7,397 bases of DNA from Accumulibacter sp. (GCA_031276375.1 JAISNE010000265.1:1-7397), one strand, 5' to 3'; shown: positions 1 to 6,936, counted from the first letter of the stretch. The notes: a model not told the origin generated them from the sequence alone. Made by a program: numbers and translations.

Positions 1-408
1 CTCAATCTCGGCGCCGACGATTATTTGCCGAAGCCCTTCGAGGTCACGGAACTGGAGGCGCGCATCAAGGCCCTGCTGCGGCGCAGCAACAAACTGGCGC
101 CGACGGTGCAGGTCGGCGCGCTGGCCTTCGATACGACGGACCGGATCGCCGCGGTACACGACAAGCCGCTCTTGCTCACGCAGCGCGAGCTGGCCGTCCT
201 CGAGGCGCTGCTGATCCGCCAGGGCCGGCCGGTCGCGCGCGAGGCGCTGTTCGACAAGGTGTTTGGCATCGACGACGACGTTCACCCGGAAGCGATCGAG
301 TTGTACGTGCATCGCCTGCGCAAGAAGCTGGAAGGCTCCGGCGTGGTGATTACCACCATGCGCGGCCTGGGATACGTCCTGTCCGGACAGTCCGGCGGTG
401 TGGGGTAG
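1..408 (+). CDS. tctD: TctD-like response regulator, OmpR/PhoB family (5' end missing)
   Basis: This is the C-terminal 135 codons of a transcriptional response regulator; the start lies upstream of the window, and the frame is open from base 1. The first residues, GADDYLPKPF, are the end of a receiver domain. The conserved lysine is in the PKPF motif at visible residue 11; the phospho-acceptor aspartate lies off the window. After a short linker comes a complete winged-helix DNA-binding domain (visible residues about 36-128). It contains LTQRELAVLEALL, the recognition-helix segment EAIELYVHRLRKKL, and the closing wing TTMRGLGYVL, all hallmarks of the OmpR/PhoB class. The last codons overlap the kinase gene by 11 bases, so the two are co-transcribed and probably translationally coupled. 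The TctD assignment rests on the adjacent TctE-like kinase and tctCBA genes. The family call is firm, and the TctD name is inferred from context. Confidence 0.9.
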   Translation, partial: LNLGADDYLPKPFEVTELEARIKALLRRSNKLAPTVQVGALAFDTTDRIAAVHDKPLLLTQRELAVLEALLIRQGRPVAREALFDKVFGIDDDVHPEAIELYVHRLRKKLEGSGVVITTMRGLGYVLSGQSGGVG

Positions 409-1861
409 GCCGCCGCTTTCGTCCACCAGCCTCCGCCGACGCCTTGCCTGGTGGATGTTGCCGTCGCTCGTCCTCATCTTGCTGATGACCGCCGTCTGGT
501 CATACCGCAACGCCATGGACGCGGTGGACCACGCTTATGACCGTTCCCTCACCAAGGCGATCCGGGCCATCGCCGAAAACATCCATGTGTCGAACGGGCG
601 CATCCTGGCCAACATTCCCTATTCGGCGATGGATCTGATCGACGAAGACGTCCAGGAACGCATCTACTATGCCATTCTCGGGCCGGACGGCGCCACGCTC
701 ACCGGCTACCGGGACCTCGTGCCGCCGCTGGAGGCCGATCCGCCGAGCGATGTTCCCCTGATGGTCAATGCGCATTTCCGCGAGCACGACATCCGCATGG
801 GCATCCTCGGCAAGCGCTTGTACGCGCCGGAACTTCCCGGCAGCGACACGGTGACGATCCTGTTCGCCGAGACCATGGAGGCGCGCACGCAACTGGCCTG
901 GCGCCTGTTCCTGGACAACCTGATGTGGCAAATCCTGCTGGTCGCGGCGGTCGTGGTCATCCTCAGCTTCGCGCTGTCCCGGACGTTCCACCCGCTGCTC
1001 GCGCTGCGCGAGTCGATCCGCCAGCGCGGCGCCGAGGACCTCACCCCCGTCCCGCTCACCGCAGTGCCGACCGAGGTCCGTCCGCTGATCGACGCCATCA
1101 ACAGCCACATGTCGCGGCTCGCCCAGATGCTCAAAACCCGGCGGCGTTTCCTGGCCGACGCCGCGCACCAGATCCGCACGCCGCTGGCGGTGCTCGGCAC
1201 GCAGGCGGAATATGGCGAACGCCAGAGCGATCCGGAGGAAATGCGGCGCACGTTCGAAGGCATGCTCAACAGCATCCGCGTCACGCGGCACATGGTCAAC
1301 CAGATGCTCATCCTGGCCCGCGCCGAATCGGCCGACGGCCTGATCCAGGAACGCGCCGCGTTCGATGTCGCCGAACTGGCCCGCGAAGTCGCCGGCGACT
1401 TCGCCATCCTGGCCCTGGAGAAGAATATCGAGCTGGCCTTCGAGGCGCCCGATTCGCCGCTTTGCATGAACGGCAGCGCGACGATGTTCAGGGAAATGAT
1501 TTCCAACGTCGTCGATAACGCCTTGCGCTACACCCCGGCCAACGGTCACGTGACGCTTTCCCTCGCCCGGACGGCTTCCATCCCGCCACGCATGCGCCTG
1601 TGCGTGACCGACGACGGCCCCGGCATTCCGGTGGCCGAGCGCGACAAGGTCTTCCGGCGCTTCTACCGCATTCTCGGCAGCGGCGATTCCGCCGGCAGCG
1701 GCCTTGGCCTGTGCATCGCGCGGGAAATCTGCAAGGCCCACGGCGGCGCGATCCGTCTTTGCGACGTTCCGGGCGGGCGCGGGCTGGCCGTCGAAATCGT
1801 CTTTCCGAGCCAGGACGCGGCGCCGAACTTCGAGCTGTACGCCCGTCGGACGTCGGATTGA
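398..1861 (+). CDS. tctE: TctE-like sensor histidine kinase
   Basis: This is a membrane sensor kinase of 487 aa that phosphorylates the upstream response regulator. Transmembrane segment 1 is at about residues 16-35 (AWWMLPSLVLILLMTAVW). A periplasmic sensor region of about 135 residues follows, consistent with the TctE-type 2CSK_N domain. Transmembrane segment 2 (about 175-194, LMWQILLVAAVVVILSFAL) leads into a HAMP-like linker. The HisKA motif FLADAAHQIRTPL has phospho-acceptor His257. The ATPase domain shows the N box (N370 VVDN374), G1 box DDGPGI (405-410), F box (FRRFYR, 419-424) and G2 box GSGLGLCI (433-440). All catalytic motifs are intact. The GTG start at 398 overlaps the regulator stop. 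It has only a weak ribosome site, but the first ATG (455) would cut into membrane segment 1. Its position before tctCBA suggests it senses a carboxylate; the ligand itself is not visible. Confidence 0.9.
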   Translation: MWGRPPLSSTSLRRRLAWWMLPSLVLILLMTAVWSYRNAMDAVDHAYDRSLTKAIRAIAENIHVSNGRILANIPYSAMDLIDEDVQERIYYAILGPDGATLTGYRDLVPPLEADPPSDVPLMVNAHFREHDIRMGILGKRLYAPELPGSDTVTILFAETMEARTQLAWRLFLDNLMWQILLVAAVVVILSFALSRTFHPLLALRESIRQRGAEDLTPVPLTAVPTEVRPLIDAINSHMSRLAQMLKTRRRFLADAAHQIRTPLAVLGTQAEYGERQSDPEEMRRTFEGMLNSIRVTRHMVNQMLILARAESADGLIQERAAFDVAELAREVAGDFAILALEKNIELAFEAPDSPLCMNGSATMFREMISNVVDNALRYTPANGHVTLSLARTASIPPRMRLCVTDDGPGIPVAERDKVFRRFYRILGSGDSAGSGLGLCIAREICKAHGGAIRLCDVPGGRGLAVEIVFPSQDAAPNFELYARRTSD

Positions 1862-1881
1862 AAGCTTGGTGAAAGCTTCTT
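1860..1881 (+). promoter_or_regulatory. candidate operator: phased direct repeat GAAAGCTT x2
   Basis: Two identical 8-base units, GAAAGCTT, lie at 1860-1867 and 1871-1878. They are offset by exactly 11 bases (about one helical turn), and the first begins in the kinase stop codon. Tandem direct half-sites at 10-11 base spacing are the typical target of OmpR/PhoB-class regulators, whose subunits bind head to tail on one face of DNA. The site ends a few bases before a -10-like TTTAAT. The repeat is seen directly; binding by the TctD-like regulator is inferred. Confidence 0.45.
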
Positions 1882-1885
1882 CCGG

Positions 1886-1891
1886 TTTAAT
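1886..1891 (+). promoter_or_regulatory. candidate -10 element of the tctCBA promoter
   Basis: TTTAAT matches the sigma70 -10 consensus at five of six positions. There is no good -35 at normal spacing: TTGGTG at 1866-1871 is only 14 bases away. The direct repeat covers the -35 region instead. That is the layout expected for a promoter that depends on a bound OmpR/PhoB-class activator. Initiation near 1898 would give tctC a leader of roughly 95 bases. This is an inference from layout; a promoter elsewhere in 1900-1980 is not excluded. Confidence 0.35.
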
Positions 1892-1992
1892 GCTCCGACT
1901 CGATTCTTCACCATCGAGGGTTTGGCCACGGTAGCGGAATGATCTACGCAGACCGTTTGCTGTCAGGCTTTTTGAGAATAACGGAGGAACGA

Positions 1993-2979
1993 ATGAACAA
2001 ACTCGAATTCGCGGGAATCGCCCTGCTGTCGGCGGCGGCGGTGTTTTCAACCGGCGCTTGCGCGCAGGAGTGGCAGCCCGATTCAACGATCGAAATCATC
2101 GCGCCGGCGAATCCGGGCGGCGGATGGGACCTGACGGCGCGCGCCATTCAGCGCACGCTGACCGAGGGCAAGCTGGTCAAGAAGAACGTCATCGTCTCGA
2201 ACAAACCGGGCGGCGGCGGCGCCACGGGCTGGACCTATCTCAAGGGCAAGGAAAAGAACGGCAACTTCCTGGCGGCCAACTCCTCGCTGCTCCTGCTCAA
2301 CAACCTGCTGGGCAGCAGCCCGCTGAGCTACAAGGATTTCACCCCGCTGGCCATGCTCACCACCGACTGGATCGGTATCGCGGTCAAGGCCGATGCGCCG
2401 TACAAGAGCGGGATCGAACTGCTCGAGGCGCTGAAGAAGAATCCGGGCGCATTGACCATCGGCGTCGGCCCGGCGATGGGCAACAACGACCATCTTTCCT
2501 TCATCCAGATCGCGCGCAAGTTCGGCGTCGATACGAGCAAGCTGAAGTGGGTCGTTTACGAAGGCGCGGGCGGCGACATCCTGATGAGCCTGCTGGGCGG
2601 ACACATCGGCATCGCCACCGTCTCGGTTCCGGAGATGCTGACCCAGCACAAGGCCGGCAAGGTGCGCATCCTCGGCATCACCTCGGACAAGCGCATGGAA
2701 CTTTTGCCCGACGTGCCGACCTGGAAGGAACAGGGCATCGACATCGTTTTCCCGCACTGGCGCGGCATCCAGCTTCCGCCTGGAATGACCCCGGCGCAGA
2801 TCGCCTACTGGGACAAGGTCATGGCGGAAGTCGCCAGGTCGGAATCCTTCAAGAAGACGATCGAGAGCCTGAACGGACAGGTGTATTACAAGAATTCCGC
2901 GGAATTCACCAAGTTCCTCGAAGAACAGACGGCGATACTCGGGCCGTTGACCGTGGAACTCGGGCTGGTGAAGAAATAG
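1993..2979 (+). CDS. tctC: tripartite tricarboxylate transporter substrate-binding protein TctC
   Basis: This is a periplasmic binding protein of the TctC/Bug family, 328 aa, close to the usual family length. It captures a carboxylate and delivers it to the TctAB membrane complex. The Sec signal peptide is residues 1-24, with a hydrophobic core (FAGIALLSAAAVF) and a probable signal peptidase I site ACA before QEW. Family motifs include APANPGGGWDLTAR (37-50), where the P-G-G and Asp46 region contributes to ligand binding in the family, and NKPGGGGATGW (70-80). Later parts include VYEGAGGDILMSLLGG (188-203) and LPDVPTWKEQG (238-248). The ATG at 1993 is chosen because GGAGG at 1983-1987 precedes it and it begins a clean signal peptide. 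An in-frame ATG at 1939 would add 18 residues and hide that peptide. A lipoprotein reading of Cys23 is unlikely, since Thr20 occupies the lipobox -3 position. The substrate is not deducible. Confidence 0.93.
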   Translation: MNKLEFAGIALLSAAAVFSTGACAQEWQPDSTIEIIAPANPGGGWDLTARAIQRTLTEGKLVKKNVIVSNKPGGGGATGWTYLKGKEKNGNFLAANSSLLLLNNLLGSSPLSYKDFTPLAMLTTDWIGIAVKADAPYKSGIELLEALKKNPGALTIGVGPAMGNNDHLSFIQIARKFGVDTSKLKWVVYEGAGGDILMSLLGGHIGIATVSVPEMLTQHKAGKVRILGITSDKRMELLPDVPTWKEQGIDIVFPHWRGIQLPPGMTPAQIAYWDKVMAEVARSESFKKTIESLNGQVYYKNSAEFTKFLEEQTAILGPLTVELGLVKK

Positions 2980-2994
2980 CATCGTTTGCCGCAC

Positions 2995-3008
2995 CTCCCG
3001 GCCGGGAG
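2995..3008 (+). other. perfect 14-base palindrome in the tctC-tctB gap
   Basis: CTCCCGGCCGGGAG is fully self-complementary and begins 16 bases after the tctC stop. No T-run follows, so it is not a standard terminator. More short GC-rich inverted repeats follow (for example CCGC-TTC-GCGG at 3032-3042). The 145-base gap between tctC and tctB is long compared with the 13-base tctB-tctA gap. In transcribed RNA these structures could protect the tctC message or reduce readthrough, giving more binding protein than membrane subunits. That role is an inference. Confidence 0.4.
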
Positions 3009-3124
3009 CCATGACCTGGCCCCCGGCCCGCCCGCTTCGCGGCGCGGCTCGCCATTCCCGGCCGGCCGCGTTCCGCCGAAGCCGTCAGCAACATATCCTG
3101 AATCCTGAAAAGAGAGGGTTTGCC

Positions 3125-3598
3125 GTGGCAATGACCAAAAACAAAGTGACCGGAGTTGGCGCCCTGGTCGTCGGCGTACTGTATTTCTTCGCCACCATGA
3201 ACGTGCGGACGGCGGCGGTTTCCGATCCCATCGGGCCCCGGTTTTTTCCGTACATACTGGCTGTCTGCATGATTTTCGTCGGTTTGCTGCTGGTCCTGAA
3301 AAAAGAGGAAGTGACCGAGAAAAACCGCGCGGTGCTCTTCGCCTGGCCCGCCGACAAGGAGGTGCTGGCCAGGATCGTCTATACCTGTGTCGCGGGATTC
3401 GGTTTCGGGCTGATCCTGGATTCGCTCGGCTACCTGATTTCCTCGGTGCTGTTCATGACCGCCATGATGTTCATCACCTATGGCCCGGGCCGCTCCTTCC
3501 TCAACATCTCGGTCGGGCTGATCTTCGGCGTGAGCACCTACGTGGTGTTTTTCGAATTGCTTCAGGTCAGCCTGCCGCGCGGCATCCTGGCTTTCTAG
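3125..3598 (+). CDS. tctB: tripartite tricarboxylate transporter small membrane subunit TctB
   Basis: This is the small, poorly conserved integral membrane subunit of the TTT transporter, 157 aa, a normal length for TctB. It partners with TctA in the cytoplasmic membrane. Hydrophobic segments lie at about residues 10-25 (GVGALVVGVLYFFATM), 43-60 (YILAVCMIFVGLLLVL), 82-100, 101-118 and 126-148. The motif DPIGPRFFP (34-42) after the first helix is characteristic of TctB. The GTG at 3125 is preferred because AGAGAGGG at 3111-3118 is well placed 6 bases upstream; the ATG at 3131 is the alternative. The frame is open back to an ATG at 3011, but the extra 38 residues are basic, arginine/proline-rich and not TctB-like, so I treat them as noncoding. 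Identification rests partly on position between tctC and tctA. Confidence 0.9.
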   Translation: MAMTKNKVTGVGALVVGVLYFFATMNVRTAAVSDPIGPRFFPYILAVCMIFVGLLLVLKKEEVTEKNRAVLFAWPADKEVLARIVYTCVAGFGFGLILDSLGYLISSVLFMTAMMFITYGPGRSFLNISVGLIFGVSTYVVFFELLQVSLPRGILAF

Positions 3599-3602
3599 GA
3601 GG
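3596..3602 (+). promoter_or_regulatory. tctA ribosome binding site fused to the tctB stop
   Basis: TAGGAGG contains both the TAG stop of tctB and a strong Shine-Dalgarno AGGAGG. It stands 9 bases before the tctA ATG at 3612. A ribosome finishing tctB sits on the tctA initiation region, which suggests translational coupling and balanced synthesis of the two membrane subunits. Confidence 0.8.
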
Positions 3603-3611
3603 ATTCCGGAC

Positions 3612-5129
3612 ATGGAAAGCATACTTTCGAATCTGCTGCTGGGATTCCAGAACGCGTTGTCCCTGACCAATCTCCTGTGGGTGACCATCGGCAGCTTCCT
3701 GGGCACCCTGTTCGGCATGCTGCCGGGCATCGGTCCGGCGACGGGCATCGCCATCCTGATTCCTCTTTCCTACGGGATGGATCCGACGACGGCCCTGATT
3801 ACCATGTGCGCCATCTACTACGGCGCGATGTTCGGCGGCTCGATCGCTTCGATCATGATCAACACGCCGGGCGACGCCTCGGCGATCGTCACCTGCTGGG
3901 ACGGCTACCGCATGGCGCAGAAAGGCTTCGCCGGGAAGGCGCTGGCGACTTCGGCGATCGCCTCGTTCGTCGGCGGCATGATCGCCTGCGTGATGGTCGT
4001 CCTGCTGGCGCAGGCGGCGGCCAGCGTGGCGCTCAAGTTCGGTCCGGCCGAAATGTTCGCGCTGGTTCTCTTCGCCATGACCGCCGTGGTCACCCTGGCC
4101 GAGGGCAAGCTCCTGCGCGGCGCCGTGGCGCTGCTCATCGGCGTCATGATCTCCACCATCGGCATCGACGGCCAATCGGGCGTCTTCCGCTTCACCATGG
4201 GGATCGACATCCTGCAGGACGGCATCGAATTCCTCGTGGCCATCATCGGCTGTTATGCCATCGCCGAGGTATTCAACGGCTATTCCGAGCTGAACGTCGT
4301 CCATGAAATCGACGTCAAGAAGATCGGCCGGGTGATGATCAGCAAGGAGGACTGGAAACAAATCTGGCTGCCGATCGTGCGCAGCACGCCGGTGGCCTTC
4401 TTCCTCGGCTGCCTGCCGGGCGTCGGCGGTTCGATGACCTCGCTGATCGCCTACACCACCGAGCGCCAGTTCTCGAAGAACCCGGAAGACTGGGGGCATG
4501 GCGATATCGTCGGCATCGCCGCGCCGGAGGCGGCGAACAATGCCTCCTCGACGGCCTCGATCATCCCGATGCTGGCGATCGGCATCCCCAGTTCGGGCAC
4601 CACGGCGGTGATGCTCGGCGCGCTGATGATGCTCGGCGTGCAGCCCGGCCCGATGCTCTTCGAAATGCGCCCGGACGTCGCCTGGGGCGTCATCGCTTCC
4701 ATGTTCATCGGCAACATCGTGCTGGTCTTCATGAACATGCCGATGGTGCCGTACATCGCCAAGCTGCTGGCCCTGCCGCAGAAGCTGCTGATTCCGATCA
4801 TCGTCTGCCTGGCCTTCATGGGCACCTACATGATGAATTACAGTACCTTCGATTTCTATCTGCTGGTGCTGTTCGGCTGTCTAGGCTACGTGATGCAGAA
4901 GCTGGATATCCCGATTCCGCCGATGGTGCTCGCGCTGATCCTGGGCGATACGATGGAGAAGACGCTCCGTCAGGCGCTCGTCGCCACGGACGGCAGCCCC
5001 GCGGTCTTCCTCGACAAGCCCATCGCCCTGGTCTTCTTCGCGCTGGCCGCGCTGTCCATCGTTTATTCCTTGTACCAGAACAGAAAAGTGGAACGGAAAA
5101 GAAAAGCCGCATCGCTCGAAACGGCCTGA
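3612..5129 (+). CDS. tctA: tripartite tricarboxylate transporter large membrane subunit TctA
   Basis: This is the main permease subunit of the TTT system, 505 aa, the usual length. It forms the substrate channel and couples uptake to an ion gradient. The protein is hydrophobic, with roughly ten to twelve membrane segments. It has the two related halves typical of TctA: GMLPGIGPATGIAILIPL (35-52) in the first half is mirrored by GCLPGVGGSMTSLIAY (266-281) in the second. Each half also has a second conserved loop, NTPGDAS (84-90) and GIPSSGTTAV (324-333). Other family segments are IYYGAMFGGSI (68-78), WDGYRMAQKG (96-105) and AAPEAANNAS (303-312). The C-terminal tail RKVERKRKAASLETA is basic and presumably cytoplasmic. 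It starts 13 bases after tctB and is followed by a terminator, so it is the last gene of the operon. There is no sign of damage. Confidence 0.96.
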   Translation: MESILSNLLLGFQNALSLTNLLWVTIGSFLGTLFGMLPGIGPATGIAILIPLSYGMDPTTALITMCAIYYGAMFGGSIASIMINTPGDASAIVTCWDGYRMAQKGFAGKALATSAIASFVGGMIACVMVVLLAQAAASVALKFGPAEMFALVLFAMTAVVTLAEGKLLRGAVALLIGVMISTIGIDGQSGVFRFTMGIDILQDGIEFLVAIIGCYAIAEVFNGYSELNVVHEIDVKKIGRVMISKEDWKQIWLPIVRSTPVAFFLGCLPGVGGSMTSLIAYTTERQFSKNPEDWGHGDIVGIAAPEAANNASSTASIIPMLAIGIPSSGTTAVMLGALMMLGVQPGPMLFEMRPDVAWGVIASMFIGNIVLVFMNMPMVPYIAKLLALPQKLLIPIIVCLAFMGTYMMNYSTFDFYLLVLFGCLGYVMQKLDIPIPPMVLALILGDTMEKTLRQALVATDGSPAVFLDKPIALVFFALAALSIVYSLYQNRKVERKRKAASLETA

Positions 5130-5144
5130 TCGGCGGCAAGCCCG

Positions 5145-5173
5145 AAACGCCATGCGTCCGCATGGCGTTTTTT
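5145..5173 (+). terminator. intrinsic terminator of the tct operon
   Basis: An 11-base perfect stem (AAACGCCATGC at 5145-5155 pairing with GCATGGCGTTT at 5160-5170) has a 4-base loop, GTCC. It runs into six Ts (5168-5173). It begins 15 bases after the tctA stop. This is a textbook Rho-independent terminator and separates the transporter operon from the methyltransferase gene. Confidence 0.95.
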
Positions 5174-5323
5174 CGTTCACCGACTTGTTTTTGCGCGGAA
5201 CGTGAAAATCGAACCGGCAGGGGGATCGCGGCCGCCAGTCTTGCCGGGTGACCGGGTGACGCCGTGGGCGGTGTTCGGTTAGACTTCCTTCCTGGATCAA
5301 CGGTCGAAGGAACAGGAGCGGCA

Positions 5324-6673
5324 ATGGACAATGACGGGGACAATGAAGGAGTGGACCGGGCGCGGGAGATCAGGCGTCTGGCGGCATGTTTCGAGGGGGG
5401 CGATTTCGCCGCCGCCGAGGATATCGCGCGACGCTTGGTCGCGGCCGACCCGCGGGACGAAGAGGCGCTGCATTTGCTCGCGCAGACCGTCTTCAAGCAG
5501 GAGCGGGCGGTGGAAGCCATCGAGCTGATGAAGGCGGTGCTGGACATCGAACCGGCCCGCGCGTCCTACCATAACGATTACGGCGTGATGTTCGCCTCGC
5601 TCGAACGCTGGCACGAGGCGGCGGAGGCCTACGGGATCGCGGCGGTGCTCGACGGGAACGATTTTTGCGCGTGTTTCAATCTGGCGCTGGCGCTTTCCCA
5701 TATCGGGCAGAAGGAACGCGCGCGCGCCGAACTGGATCGGGCGCTGGCGCTGCGGCCCGATCAGCCTGAAGCCTTGGCGCTCGACAGCGAACTGTCGCGC
5801 GTGGAAGGTGATCGGGTGTTCGTGGAGCAGGTTTTCGGTAGCGGCCAACTGAACTACAGGATCGTTCGCGCTCGGCACGGCTGGATGCTGGTAAACCCGA
5901 ACGATTTCTATGTGGGCCAGGCATTGCTGGAATATGGCGAATTCAGCGAGATCGAAGCCAAATTCCTCCATCAGTGCCTGTTCAAACCCGGTCGTATCGT
6001 CGAAGTTGGCGCCAACCTGGGCGGCCATACCGTCGGGTTGGCGAAAGCCGCGGCGGCCAAAGGCGAGAAGATGGAGGTCTTCGAACCACAGCCGGTCGTT
6101 TTCCAGAACCTGTGCGCCAACCTGGCGCTGAACGGCTTGCGGAACGTGCGCGCCTGGCCCTTCGCTTGCGGTGACGAAGCGGGAACGGTGACGTTCGCCG
6201 AACCGGATTACGGCCGTCCGGGAAACTTCGGCGGGGTGAAGATGAGCCGCGCGGAAGCCGGTCAGGGGCGCATCCCGGCGCCCTGTGTCCGCCTTGACGA
6301 TTTTCTTGGAGAACAACAGGCCGTGGCGCTGATCAAGATCGACGTCGAAGGGTTCGAACTCGCGGTTTTGCGCGGCGCCGACAATATCCTGAAACGCTGG
6401 CGGCCGCTCCTTTGTGTCGAAAATGACCGTGTCGCCGCATCGAAGGATCTGATCGAATGGCTGTGGTCGCGCGAGTATCGCCTGTTCTGGCATATCCCAC
6501 GCATGTTCAATCCGGACAACTTCTTCGGCCAGACAACGAACCTCTATGGCAATGTGGCGTCGTTCAACATGATTTGCCTGCCGAAGGAGCTTCACCAAGG
6601 CAACATGCCGGATATGGACGAAATCGTCGATTCGGCGAAGCATCCGCTTTTGAAAAACCGAAAAGGAACGTAG
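5324..6673 (+). CDS. TPR-repeat protein with C-terminal FkbM-family methyltransferase domain
   Basis: This 449 aa two-part protein appears cytoplasmic, with no signal peptide or membrane helix. Residues about 12-155 form three to four tetratricopeptide repeats (for example GDFAAAEDIARRLVAADPRD and the units around 84-110 and 113-146), usually a protein-binding platform. Residues about 220-420 form a FkbM-type (Methyltransf_21) domain. SAM-binding motif I is VEVGANLGGHT (226-236), the acidic residue after beta2 is Glu254 in VFEPQP, and the family signature is KIDVEGFE (338-345). FkbM enzymes generally methylate hydroxyl groups on sugars or natural products. The ATG at 5324 is chosen for AGGAG at 5314-5318; an in-frame GTG at 5264 lacks such a site. 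The neighbours are transport genes, not glycan or natural-product genes, so the target is unknown. The fold call is strong and the acceptor is open. Confidence 0.9.
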   Translation: MDNDGDNEGVDRAREIRRLAACFEGGDFAAAEDIARRLVAADPRDEEALHLLAQTVFKQERAVEAIELMKAVLDIEPARASYHNDYGVMFASLERWHEAAEAYGIAAVLDGNDFCACFNLALALSHIGQKERARAELDRALALRPDQPEALALDSELSRVEGDRVFVEQVFGSGQLNYRIVRARHGWMLVNPNDFYVGQALLEYGEFSEIEAKFLHQCLFKPGRIVEVGANLGGHTVGLAKAAAAKGEKMEVFEPQPVVFQNLCANLALNGLRNVRAWPFACGDEAGTVTFAEPDYGRPGNFGGVKMSRAEAGQGRIPAPCVRLDDFLGEQQAVALIKIDVEGFELAVLRGADNILKRWRPLLCVENDRVAASKDLIEWLWSREYRLFWHIPRMFNPDNFFGQTTNLYGNVASFNMICLPKELHQGNMPDMDEIVDSAKHPLLKNRKGT

Positions 6674-6869
6674 GTAAGCGATTTGCCGGATTACCCGCCG
6701 TTCCGCCAGCGTGGGCTTGAAAACCAGCGGGTGGGCGGATTTGCCGTTCCGGGAAACCCCTGCGCGTGTCGCCGGGCGCCGTTTTGCCGCCGGTCTGATA
6801 CCTACCGCGGCGCTTCCAGGGGCCGGGCCGTTTTCCCGCATACCTCGATAGATTAGTTTTACATTTTCC

Positions 6870-6899
6870 TTGGTGGCGAAAGCGCGCCTGACTTATACT
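6870..6899 (+). promoter_or_regulatory. candidate sigma70 promoter of the TRAP gene
   Basis: TTGGTG (6870-6875) and TATACT (6894-6899) are separated by 18 bases and match the -35 and -10 consensus at four and five of six positions. An AT-rich stretch just upstream (6851-6867) could act as an UP-like element. The predicted start is near 6906, leaving a leader of about 130 bases before the dctP-like ATG. No sigma54-type GG/GC pair is evident here, although many C4-dicarboxylate uptake genes use sigma54. Confidence 0.5.
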
Positions 6900-6904
6900 T
6901 GGCG

Positions 6905-6936
6905 CGCCCGGCGTAAACGGCGCTCCGCGCCGGGCG
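6905..6936 (+). other. GC-rich hairpin at the start of the TRAP gene leader
   Basis: CGCCCGGCG (6905-6913) pairs perfectly with CGCCGGGCG (6928-6936) around a 14-base loop. The stem starts almost exactly at the predicted transcription start, so the RNA would begin with a stable hairpin. Because no T-run follows and the ATG is about 100 bases downstream, it is unlikely to be a terminator or to block the ribosome site directly. It may stabilise the 5' end or overlap a regulator site. Confidence 0.45.

Noticed and set aside
379..390. Perfect 12-base palindrome CTGTCCGGACAG near the end of the regulator gene
   Set aside because: It lies inside coding sequence, has no T-run, and encodes ordinary residues after the winged helix; there is no support for a regulatory role.
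1899..1918. Inverted repeat CTCGAT/ATCGAG in the kinase-tctC gap as a terminator
   Set aside because: It has only six base pairs and an 8-base loop with no proper T-run, too weak to call a terminator.
1939..1992. Upstream ATG for tctC adding 18 residues
   Set aside because: There is no good ribosome site before it, and it would bury the clear signal peptide. GGAGG at 1983-1987 supports the ATG at 1993.
500..2086. A 528-codon open frame on the minus strand opposite the kinase gene, and a similar 514-codon one opposite the methyltransferase (5297-6841)
   Set aside because: Both are mirror frames of strongly supported plus-strand genes in GC-rich DNA. Their translations are arginine/alanine/histidine-rich with no recognisable domain or convincing start.
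3011..3124. N-terminal extension of tctB by 38 residues from an ATG at 3011
   Set aside because: The extension is basic and low-complexity, unlike TctB, and AGAGAGGG before the GTG at 3125 gives a better start.
5244..5259. Tandem 8-base repeat CCGGGTGA x2 upstream of the methyltransferase gene
   Set aside because: It has only two copies, is short and GC-rich, and is not aligned with a recognisable promoter; it could be chance.
5264..5323. GTG start extending the methyltransferase by 20 residues
   Set aside because: There is no Shine-Dalgarno at suitable spacing, while AGGAG precedes the ATG at 5324.
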